This document shows, in pieces, positions 51,017 to 61,099 of a stretch of DNA of 64,000 nucleotides. Both the position numbers and the translations under genes were made by a program. The notes under the pieces are model-generated. The model saw nothing but the letters and a program-made list of their open reading frames with translations, was not told the DNA's origin and did not search any database. Each line of letters starts with the position of its first letter. Within the stretch, counting starts at the first letter, position 1. Source of the stretch: Oenanthe sinensis (Eukaryota; Streptophyta; Magnoliopsida; Apiales; Apiaceae); the NCBI GenBank assembly GCA_028671895.1, contig CM053796.1:37632860-37696859 (forward strand), written 5' to 3'.

Positions 51017-52347
51017 ATGTCGTCTTCTTGGCTTTCTTTCCCAATTTTCGTTTCACTAGTCTTAATCTTATCGATTTCCTCAGCTCGAGCTATCGTGCCT
51101 GCTAATGCAACTTTTAAATATACCAACGAGGGCGATCTAGGCGATTATGTTGTCGAATATGGTGCAGACTATCGTACATTGCCCATTGCTAGATTTCCAT
51201 TCCAAATTTGTTTTTATAATACAACTCCTACGGCCTTCATCCTCGGACTACTCATGGGAAATCGACGTTCTGAATCAACTATGCGTTGGGTTTGGGATGC
51301 CAACCGTGCCAAGCCAGTCCAAGAGAAAGCAATACTGACATTTGGCACGGATGGAAACCTTGTCCTAGCCGATGCTGATGGAAGTGTTGCTTGGCAAACT
51401 GGCACAGCCAACAAAGATGTGGTACGCCTAGAATTACTTACCAATGGTAATTTAGTGTTGGTTGACTCAAAGGGAAATTTTGTTTGGCAAAGTTTTGATC
51501 ACCCTACTGATACACTTCTACCTGGTCAATCTCTTCTGTCCACTGGGCCAAACAAACTCATTAGTCGATTGTCCGATATCGAGGCCTCAGATGGGCCTTA
51601 CTCTTATGTAATAGAAAAGAGCCAAATGTCCTTATATTACCAGCCTAACAACGCCAAAACTCCAATACTCTATTACAAAAATGAGTTTGGAACAGGGAAA
51701 GACATACCAACTCAAATTCTGTTTATTATCAAGCCCTTTACTCTTATAGACAGTGATACTATTTGGGCTTATGAATTTCACCTCCAATCTTTCATGAACA
51801 ACTCCACCAGCTCCAGTGGTGATGCTGTATTGTCAAGAGCAAAGTACAATGCTACTTACTCTATGCTTCGTGTTGGTAGCGACGGAACTTGAAAATATAT
51901 ACATATGAGGAGCACGTTGACTATGGTGCATGGGAGGTTACATATGTGCTCTTCGATAGAGATGAAGGACGAGAGAGCGAATGTAAATTGCCACAAAGAT
52001 GCGGGTTGCTTGGGGTTTGTGAAGATGATCAATGTGTAGCTTGTCCAACGCCTAATGGACTGACAGGATGGAGCAAGACATGTGCACCACCAGTTTTTCC
52101 AGCATGCGGCAAAGGAGCTGTGGAATACTATAAAGTTGTAGGTGTCGAGCATTTTACTAATGGCATTACAAGTGGATCAGGGCCAACTACACTTGGTGAT
52201 TGTAGGAAAAAGTGTGATTCGGACTGCAACTGTTTAGGTTTTTTCTACAGGAAAGAGTCCTTAACGTGCCTGTTAGCTCCTTCTCTAGGCGCATTGAACA
52301 AAGTGTCAAATTCATCTCACGTTGCTTATGTGAAGATGTCCAAGTAG
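51017..52347 (+). pseudogene. EP1-like secreted glycoprotein (bulb-lectin/PAN) with a one-base frameshift
   Basis: Intronless. From 51017 a signal peptide (about 26 residues) leads into a D-mannose-binding bulb-type lectin domain (ILTFGTDGNLVLADADGSV, LELLTNGNLVLVDSKGNFVW, QSFDHPTDTLLPGQ) and an S-locus-like middle part. The frame stops at TGA (51890-51892) after LRVGSDGT. The next frame carries on with LKIYTYEEHVDYGAWEV, a Cys-rich EGF-like stretch and a PAN domain (CRKKCDSDCNCLGFFY), ending at 52347. The family reads DGN at the junction, so one A is missing in the run near 51886-51887. There is no kinase, as in carrot EP1, an epidermal extracellular glycoprotein. Either the allele is dead, giving a lectin-only product, or the base is an assembly error. 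Confidence 0.88.
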
Positions 52348-52791
52348 ATCATCACTGCAATGACCTGGGTAATAATATTCGAAACGTTTTCGTTTTCGTT
52401 TTTATGTCTTTCGAAGTTTGTTAGTATATTTGATCGTATATATAGATCAATGTTCTTTCTTTACTCCGGAGACTGGAGTGTTCTTTCTCTTTAAATGCAG
52501 CTTCCATAATTCCATTCTGCAATACTTGTACTCAATAAGTTTTCCAGACACTTGGCAATAATAAAAATGATGATAGTAACGGACAGACCAACAACACATT
52601 TAAAATATTTAAAAGGATGGCATTAGAAGGGTTCGAACACTATGTTGTACACTTCTAACCCCCATATGAGCCGACAAATAATACAAAGATCAACATATCT
52701 ATCTTTACCGGTTCCATTATATTTTACTTATCTTGTTTTTCGAAAATAATTATTTATATAAAAAAAATAATATAAATATATATTTTTAAGA

Positions 52792-53115
52792 GAAGTTGAG
52801 GCAATAAGATTACGGGAAGCTCTATCGTGGACAGAGGATTGGAGGAGAAGTAAGTGTATTTTTTAATGTGATGCTAAAGGTCTGGTGGACGCGGTTAATG
52901 GGGAGGGAGGAAATTCTTATTTTAATACAATTGTTGATGATTGTAGAGACATCCTTAAACACTTTGATGAAGTGTTAATTGTGTTTGTTTGTAGGTCTGC
53001 GAATATGGTAGCACACTTGTTAGTAAAGACTAGGTGTTCTATGTCAGGTATTAATGAGTGGTTATATACTGTTACAGATTTTATCATGTGTAATATTGCT
53101 TGTGAGGAAGTCTAA
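52792..53115 (+). pseudogene. Fragment of a LINE-type RNase H-like domain
   Basis: One frame reads EVEAIRLREALSWTEDW, then a stop, then CDAKGLVDAVNG, IVDDCRDILKHF and FVCRSANMVAHLL. This is the RVT_3 RNase H domain found at the C-terminus of plant non-LTR retroelement polyproteins (the RSAN--AHLL motif). Only this end survives, with an internal stop. No reverse transcriptase is nearby. Confidence 0.8.
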
Positions 53116-54037
53116 GTAATGCAAGTTCGTTTTATTCTTAAAAAAAGAGTATTTGTTTGTGCAAAATAAGGACATATGTACATGTAAAATTATGCTTATA
53201 ATTTGTAAGCTCTCATGCAATGCAGGGGTCATCATAGCTTCTAGGCCGTTCCCAATGATCATTTTATCTGACAACATATCCTGCCATCTGTGAAATTTAT
53301 GGAATCGAATATATGTCACTATGTCAGTGTAAGTACACAATATTCCAATAATTGAACCCTTCTTTATATGGTGGAGGCCTGGAGGGGGTGTGTTCAGAAA
53401 CTGCATCAGACAGTAGTATCTCATCAGATTATTGAGTATTATTTTTATTAATATAATAATTTTTATTATTACTGTACAGTTTAAAATTTTTAATTTTTAA
53501 AAATATATATTATATAACAGATTATTAATCAATATTTAAAATTTATTATATGTGTGTCTGTGTGGATGCATCCTTTTTGAAAAATTGGATTTCGTAAAGA
53601 GTAACGTGTTGCGGAAACAATTTATAAGCATTTAATAAATAACTAATAATAATTTAATTGTAGTTGTGAATAAAAAAATTAAAAAGGATAAATAATTTAT
53701 TTTTGTTATCAGACCTTTTTTCATCTCGTAATTGCAAAACAAACCAGTACACCTGATCGAGTATCTGAGTAACAAATCTCAAAAATTGACGAGCAACAAT
53801 TAATATTTTATTACGCCCTCTATACGTTGTTGTATATAATAGATATCTACACTTACGCTTTCCCTCACGTTCGAAAAGATGGGAACCATGGCGTAAGTAA
53901 TCACTTTAATGATTATGTTCAGGTGCCATTGGCATCATATTTATATACTTAAACATCATTTGTATCCGAAGACAAGAGAACCGAATGCTTATTAAAAGCA
54001 TGCCTACTAGTTAGTGCAGCTAGCGTACAATTATATA
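53116..54037. other. Intergenic region; no gene seen
   Basis: A 120-codon minus-strand frame at 53062-53424 overlaps the LINE fragment and has no family match I recognise. The rest is AT-rich. Confidence 0.4.
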
Positions 54038-54289
54038 CTCCCTCCGTCTCACCCAATTGTTATCACTTTTTTTTCACTTTCTGGCACGCATTTTAAGGTG
54101 GATTTTAAGGATAGTTCCATAACTTATTTTTAAAATTTTCTTTTTTTGTATAAAAATAGGATTGTTCTATTTTTATACAAAAAAAGAAAATTTCAAAAAT
54201 AAATTATGAAACTATCCTTAAAATTCATCTTAAAATGCGTGCCAGACACCCCATTTTGAAATGATAACAACTCAACGGGACGGAGGGAG
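54038..54289. mobile_element. Stowaway MITE, 252 bp, TA target duplication
   Basis: It starts CTCCCTCCGTCTCACCCAAT and ends ACTCAACGGGACGGAGGGAG, the classical Stowaway ends, between TA dinucleotides (54036-54037 and 54290-54291). Nearly the whole element folds into one hairpin: CTGGCACGCATTTTAAG pairs with its mirror, and a TTCTATTTTTATACAAAAAA arm pairs across the centre. The high arm identity suggests a young copy. Confidence 0.9.
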
Positions 54290-54389
54290 TACATTTTTTT
54301 GTCAGGAATTATATACATTATTTTATGTTCAAATAACGGGGACAATTATTCCCTCATATCTAAAGTAACCAACAATACTTTTAACTTAC

Positions 54390-54393
<4 letters not shown>

Positions 54394-54470
<77 letters not shown>
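54394..54470. repeat. (AT)n microsatellite
   Basis: About 77 bp of uninterrupted alternating AT, about 100 bp right of the Stowaway MITE. Confidence 0.95.
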
Positions 54471-54472
<2 letters not shown>

Positions 54473-55017
54473 AACCTGGCTTAAATGTCCATTTTAAGCT
54501 TAAATGATGTGATCAATCACTGCCGACACATCACATGAGGGAAGAAAAAAGGGGAGAGAATTAAGGAAGCAAATGAACTAACAAATGTAAAATGATCCTC
54601 ACAAATGAAAATGGATGGTGGTATGTTCACATCACAATATCACCTTGAATCTTATTCAACAAAAGGAAAGGAAAAAAAAATACATTGCTAAAAATAGTGG
54701 CATCTTGCTTTGGCAATTTCCATTACTCCCTCACATGCAAGACCCTACCACAGTTTTTCATTCATAATTAGAAAAACCCAGGAACCATAACATAATATAT
54801 CTTGTTCTCTTCAGTTCCAACCTTATGTACAAACAAGGAAACAGGCTCAAAACCCTCATTTTCATCAACCCTAACGGTACTGGATAATGGATATATATAG
54901 GTCTCCGATTAGTACTTCGATCATTTAATTTAAGGGTACTGCAACGAATAAAACCCTATATATATATATATATAAAAGTTGTGATATAAATAAAGAAGAA
55001 TGACTGAACACACACTA

Positions 55018-55497
55018 TTATGAATCGGATGCTGCCTCTGAAATGCTCTCTAAATGAGGTCTCCATACTCCTGTTCGGCCTCCTCTTCGATCCCTTTGCA
55101 TCGAGACTTTCTCTGACAAAATTTCAGTCAGATACTGATCAGAATTTATGAGCAAGTTTGTCACGGTGATGTTGTTGCTTTCAGAAGCTCTCCTATTCTT
55201 TTTTGATGATCTCGAACGACTCTTTTCGTGTGTTTTAGGCAGAGGGATGAGAAAATATATCTTCCCGCGTTGAAGTTCAGCATCAGGTGGAACTACAACC
55301 ATTTTGGGACAAGTGTGTTCATCAGATGGTGAACAAGGTTTCTTCAACATGTGCCTTGGATTCAATTTCATGATCTCAGCTGCACGGATCGCGCCACTGA
55401 TTTCTTCCACGTGTCCGTTCGAGTGGACTATTCGGATCACGTCGAGGGCGCCACATGGTAGAATGCAGGAGATGCAGCATCTGATTGTGTTTTTCAT
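55018..55497 (-). CDS. DUF4228 (PADRE) domain protein
   Basis: Intronless, 159 aa. The N-terminus MKNTIRCCISCILPCGALDV carries the Cys-rich start typical of the family, followed by IRIVHSNGHVEEISG, a MLKKPCSPS segment and LQRGKIYFLIPLP, the core of DUF4228. A basic, Ser-rich stretch comes next. The C-terminal RRGGRTGVWRPHLESI motif is a hallmark of these proteins. PADRE proteins often respond to pathogens or abiotic stress and may localise to membrane or nucleus; the molecular role is unknown. Start and length fit the family, and no break is seen. Confidence 0.9.
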   Translation of the reverse strand: MKNTIRCCISCILPCGALDVIRIVHSNGHVEEISGAIRAAEIMKLNPRHMLKKPCSPSDEHTCPKMVVVPPDAELQRGKIYFLIPLPKTHEKSRSRSSKKNRRASESNNITVTNLLINSDQYLTEILSEKVSMQRDRRGGRTGVWRPHLESISEAASDS

Positions 55498-58400
55498 GGC
55501 CAGCTTGTATAATTCTAGGGTTTTGATTGATTGTTTCTCACCTTTTCTCTATAGTCCTCTAGAGAGGAGCTAGAAAAGAAAGGAGGGGAATGAGAGAGGT
55601 AGTAATAGTAAGTGATATAAGAGATTGACAAAGAGAGATTAAAAGGAAAGAATGATAATTATAAAATGAGGGTAGTATATAAGTTATGACGCAACAAGTG
55701 GTGAGTTTGTTGTAGCTTTTAATTTGTGAGTTGGCTATATTTCTTTCTCATTACTTTTGGAGAGGAGAATTTTTGCTTTTCACAAGCTTATAAGGATGAA
55801 AATATATGGGATGCATAATTGCATACCATTCTGTACTTTGCCTTTTAGATCCAACATATATTCAAGGACCCCTTAGCTTTCTCCCCCATTCCCCATAGCT
55901 AGCTGTTCACTTTGTTCAATAATTATTTTTGTCCAGGTTGGGGTTTACATCAGGGGCCGATTCGAGAACGACTGACTTAATTGAGCTGCAGATATGATTC
56001 AAGTTTTTATTATTTATTTTTTTCAAAACTCGACTTTTAATATAAAAAATTTGGTGAGAAAATATTTTAAGCTTCTATATATATGACATCCAAAAATTAA
56101 TAATAAAATTTTTATTCGATTATTTGAGAATTCTGATTCCGCCCGCGCGCCTTTACGGATCCAAGATTGATTGGCCATTATTTGCCTTAGTAAGCAGAAG
56201 TAGGCTCTGATCCAGAGGTACGTGCTAGCTTATCACAACTCACAAGTGTCGCTATGTAGTTGGCATGGTTTGGTTATATTTCTGCCATAGTTAAGTTTAA
56301 AAGTAATTTTCAGTTATCCCAAGCAAAGATCGTGCGAGTATGTGGGTTTAATTCATTGGAAAATGTGGTATCTCTTCTACTTTTATCACTCGAAGGTCTA
56401 GTGGATGTCTCTAGGTTTGTAAATTGCTTTGACCGGAGTGTAGATATACAGGTCCTCTGACAGGTGATTTGACTTTTTTTACGTAATTTTATATGATTTG
56501 ATCGTATAATTAGAACTAATATTATTTTTAAAAAAAATTGTGAATTAAAATTTAAATATTATATTTTTATTCAATTTTTTTTTAAAAATATCAATTCTAA
56601 ATATATGATCAAAGCACCTAAAATTATGTATAAAAAATCGAGTGATCTATGTAAAAAACCAGACGCATTAATAGGTTTCACTTTTCATTGAAAATGAACT
56701 TCCAATAATTCCCGCTAGGCACTAGCTCCGGTGCTCCACGTATCTATATACCTGATTTCTACTATTTTTATTGTTTTAGTCCTTTTTATATATTCTCACA
56801 TTATTTAGTTTGCCATTCTATTTATTCGTAATACCGGAGGAGTTCATAATTAACGGTGTTATTTTTGTTATTCACGTACATACAGTGGAATGTTAATATT
56901 TTCTCGAAAAATGATAGATTTGATAATGCATTTGACTAACAAATTTCGTTTTATAAAATGGTTCATAAATCTATGAAGACAAAAAAAATCCGCTTCATCT
57001 CTTCGACTCTTCTCTCTTTTTTATTAAATTTTCTTATATATCTGCAGCTGAAAGTAGGGTTAATTAGGTGTCTGGAAATTTTAAATAGCTAAATTATTGT
57101 AGCAAGTACTTCTAATTTCTAATGTTAATTATCTAGAGTTAAAGAATCAATATCATGACACCAAGAAAAAGATCACCAAGTGGATCAAATCAAAAGAAGT
57201 TTGTATGGATTGAGTTGACAGGCACATGGAATATGTTTCGGTGGGAACAAGATTAATATCTAATTAATCTTTTGCCAATAGGAATTTAGTTATTAGCTAG
57301 CTAGCTTTATGATTGGGGGTTATTAATCTAGCTCTTAGTGTTTGTATAGTATAAATCCCATCCAGATGTGTCCAATCTTTAAATGGTTCCATGTCGAAAT
57401 AATTAGTGGACAACATGTGAAGGGTTAGGGTGTGCAGGGGCCATGCAAATAGTACGTTGCAATGACTTCGATACAACTTTCGTCCTAAAAACTAATTCAA
57501 TCAGAATTTTAATTACCAACGAAAACCAACCATTACGGTAAACATATATCATTTTTCGCTCCACATCTTCTCACGAAGCAGATATATAGAACTGTAACGA
57601 TATTATTCCAGGTCAAAAATACTTTAGAACATGTAATTTAGTTTAGAAATATTCATGTTATGTATCAATATATATCATAATCTTTTAAGAATTTATGATA
57701 TTTCACGTATTTGACTAAGATAATGGAGAAGGCTCGTTTTTAGTTAAATTCTTTTTCCTATTTTAAATTATTAATCTACTTTAACTTATTTTTCTTAAAA
57801 TACATTAAATATATAAATTTATTTATTATTTTTCTAAAAAAAAGTTTATATAAATATACATTCAAATCCACCTCAAAATATACATAAAAATCAAAATAAG
57901 AAATTAATTTAATACCTTCGATAAAATTACTTTGACTGTTAATGGTCGGCAAAGAACCGACTGCATATTTTATATACAACAGACTACAGACCTGCTCCTC
58001 TTTGCGAGAGCCATACCCAAAGCATTTTTTTACTTCCCACGGTCTATAACGATACCACTAACCAGAAATCATTAACATCTCACTTGATTCGGTATCAATT
58101 AAACTAAAAAGCTAAAACCATGATAAAATTTTAAGTACTAAAAAAAGTCAAAAAACACACAATGTAAAAACAATAAAATTGTAGCAATATTAAAAAAAAA
58201 TTAAATCATAGCATAAATCTAAGCCTGCATCACCTTTGGCCGAACATCGATCAGTCAGAAATGGGTAAATATAAATTCTGTTAATCTTCCTTTTTTTCGG
58301 TGAGAATTAAATGTGTGTGAGAGTTGAGTTCCGTAGTGGTCACGTATATGTAGAGGTTCAGGATATTAATCGGAAAATAAATTTATCATCCAACGTTTGC

Positions 58401-60026
58401 TACGATCAATTAGCTAAAAAAAACGTATGCTACGAATTACGATCTTGTTCTTCATGTATATACTATGATTATAAAATGGTCTGTATGTATATTCATGTAA
58501 TTTTATAAGATTGTTGTTAGATATTTAACCGCTCCACGAATAAATTCATATTCAATTAACTAGAAGTTTTAATTATCCACCCAAACCCGTTAAAATTAAA
58601 AAAAAACACTTATAAATAAATATACAAGTACATGTATTACTAATAAACACTCCCTAAAAAACAATCAATCTTACGATAATATTGTTAAGTTATCGGTTCT
58701 CCTAAAATCTCAAATTTTTAGGAATGAGGTTCATCAGATCATATTATTCAACCGATATAAACCCTAATTTTTTGTCTTATGTCATTTTAGTATATTTGGG
58801 CCGGATCCCAAATACAATGACTTGGACAAACGCAGTTTGTACACCAAACCTAAAGTCCAGCTGAGTGTAGGTTAATTAATTTGTTCCACCGTACGTACAA
58901 TAAGAAATCCACGTACATGTTATCCTTTCATATCGCAGTCTGCATTGCAGGGCATGGAAATTTGCAAGATAAACATTAAGATAAGATCTCAAGAGCTTCA
59001 GTGCTCCAATTCCAATACACACACATAAAGTAACAAATATTATTATTTTTAAAAAAGCAAAAGCAACAGTATATTATTCATATAGTTCTACAGTGTGCTA
59101 GTCAGGTATATCATTATCTTCGACAGAGATTGTTAAGAAAGTTGTCATGACAAATTATTAAATATATATATTTTTTTTTAATTTTCTCTCATATACATGT
59201 CACTCTTGGCAACTTTTATTAAAATTTTATTCCAATAGTTAAGCAACTTTAAAGGTTACCAATGTGGTCCATCTATATAAATTTTATATTTAGTTCAGTA
59301 TAAAAGTGGGGAGAATAATATATATACTTTAGATATTTTGTACGATTTTTTACTAATTTAGGAAGTTGTCAAGGGGTTGTCAACTTTTGACAATCTTCGC
59401 AATCTATTGGTAACCTCCCAACTCCAATAAATAGACAATTAAGGGTATTATGTCACATAAGTTTGATAACCCCTATTAGATATGCTATAAGTATGATTCT
59501 GACAATTTTGAATTGTGTACAACAATTTTTTTGGTTAAAAAATGTGGATAATATTAGTATATATATTACATGAAATGTATTTTGATCGATAAAATTTATC
59601 CATTTTTATTTAAAACATAAAATCTTTCATAAGTTTAATCTATAAAATCATGTGGATCGGATACGAGCTTTTGATATAAAAAAAACTATCAAGTATCTCC
59701 ACATGGATACTTCCTTGTCGCAGGATATTTTACAAACTTCTAATCAGATCTTTCGCTTTGAAGTGTATTTTGATCAACATACGCTTCTAAAAAGAATATA
59801 TTTTTAAATAATGCTAGCTAGGTTTATGATATGAATAAATATCAAGATATGGATCTAATAATATATGGCCCACATATAATATGCATATAGAATTAATATA
59901 TATCTGATCGACTAAAATATCTATCGCAAAATATCTAGCAACTAAAAATAGCAAAAGCCTTGAGCATCTCCACTTTTCAAGGTTTCTCCATACGACCACC
60001 GCCAAACATGTTAAATATTTTTTCCC
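55498..60026. other. Long intergenic region; no gene seen
   Basis: This 4.5-kb stretch holds the promoter of the DUF4228 gene at its left and of the PYL-like gene at its right. Frames such as 56260-56460, 57776-57979 and 58311-58508 show no recognised domain. There are no clear transposon ends. Confidence 0.4.
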
Positions 60027-60033
60027 TATAAAA
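60027..60033 (+). promoter_or_regulatory. TATA box of the PYL-like gene
   Basis: TATAAAA lies 57 bp upstream of the ATG at 60084, preceded by a CCC run. Confidence 0.65.
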
Positions 60034-60083
60034 CCAGCCCTAACCCTAAAAACTCAACTCAAGAGCTAGAGCTGGAAAAAAAA

Positions 60084-60551
60084 ATGAAAACATCTAGCCA
60101 AGCCAGCTCAAGCATGGTCCAAACCATAGATGCACCGTTGCCCTTAGTGTGGTCAATGGTTAGACGTTTCGACAACCCTAAAGCCTACAAGAAGTTCATA
60201 AAGAGCTGCACTATGACCGCGGGTGACGGTGGCATAGGCAGTGTTAGGGAGGTGATGGTTGTTTCCGGCTTACCTGGTGGAAGTAGCATGGAGAGACTTG
60301 ACAAGTTGAACGATGATTTGCATGTAATGGTGTTTAGTATCATTGGTGGGGACCACATGTTATCTAATTATCAGTCAACTACTAAGTTAGTACAAGCTAA
60401 AAGTGGCAAAACTGTGGTGGTGGAATCATATGTGGTGGATGTACCGGTGGGGAGTAGTAAAGAAGATACTTGTTTGTTTGCTGATACTATCATTGGTTGT
60501 AATCTTAGATCTTTGGCTAAGATTTCTGAGGAGATTGCATCTAAACTTTGA
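60084..60551 (+). CDS. PYR/PYL/RCAR-type abscisic-acid receptor with altered gate and latch
   Basis: Intronless, 155 aa, START/Bet v 1 fold. Short N-terminus and length fit the PYL11-13-like group. Residues equivalent to the PYR1 ABA pocket are kept: Lys40 (FIKSC), Glu70 (MERLD), Tyr96 and Ser98 (NYQS), Glu114 (VVESYVVDVP) and Asn140. Two signature loops differ: the gate SGLPA is SGLPG (61-65) and the latch HRL is HML (91-93). GNT before the C-terminal helix is GSS. In PYLs, ABA closes the gate onto the latch and the surface inhibits clade-A PP2C phosphatases, releasing SnRK2 kinases. The changes suggest altered hormone or PP2C selectivity, but function is not shown. No frame defects. Confidence 0.9.
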   Translation: MKTSSQASSSMVQTIDAPLPLVWSMVRRFDNPKAYKKFIKSCTMTAGDGGIGSVREVMVVSGLPGGSSMERLDKLNDDLHVMVFSIIGGDHMLSNYQSTTKLVQAKSGKTVVVESYVVDVPVGSSKEDTCLFADTIIGCNLRSLAKISEEIASKL

Positions 60552-60936
60552 CCTTGACCATGGGGTGATGTTATGATGATGCTTTGATGATGTCATGTAA
60601 TTTTTTTTTTTTTTTACACATTGTAAGATTGAGAAAATAAATGTTTGTGTGTGAATAAGCATGGTGGATGAATTCAAACCATGTGGAATGCTAATATTTT
60701 ATGATTGTCTTTTTCTTCTCCTCCTTAATTTCCTCTCTTAAGAAAAGAAAATAGAGGTTTTGTGTGTGTGGACGCGGGAATTTTTTTTAGGGGAGTTCGG
60801 ATTTTTTTCATATATTATGTATTTTAAATTAATTAATTTATTCAAAATTAATATTTATAAAATTTAAATTTAAATTTTAACAATATAAGATGTTATTAAT
60901 TAAATAATATAATATGTAAAAATTTGTTGCTACATG
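60552..60936. other. Downstream flank of PYL-like gene; no gene seen
   Basis: It holds the 3' UTR with a T14 run at about 60601-60615. The remainder is AT-rich. Confidence 0.4.
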
Positions 60937-61099
60937 TACAGTATAACCTCAATAAATAAATAATCTCGTCAAATAAATAATTTTTCTGATTCCAACATGA
61001 TAGAGACAATGTATTTTTTATTTCAATAAATGAATAATCTCGATTAATAAATAGAATTTTCCGATTCCGAACGTATTCATTTATCAAAATTTAACTGTA
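60937..61099. mobile_element. Small MITE-like repeat with TACAGT termini
   Basis: The left TACAGTATAACCTCAATAAA is mirrored by the right TACAGTTAAATTTTGATAAA on the other strand, 163 bp apart. Internally AATAATCTCG(A/T)-AATAAATA-ATTTT-CTGATTCC appears twice as a direct repeat. The pattern matches a common dicot small repeat. Confidence 0.55.

Noticed and set aside
52615..52680. GGTTCGAACAC motif resembling a tRNA T-arm
   Set aside because: No acceptor stem, D-arm or anticodon arm could be paired around it.
53062..53424. Minus-strand 120-codon frame
   Set aside because: Overlaps the LINE RNase H fragment antisense and has no recognised domain.
54299..54484. Frame made of Ile-Tyr repeats
   Set aside because: Translation of the (AT)n microsatellite.
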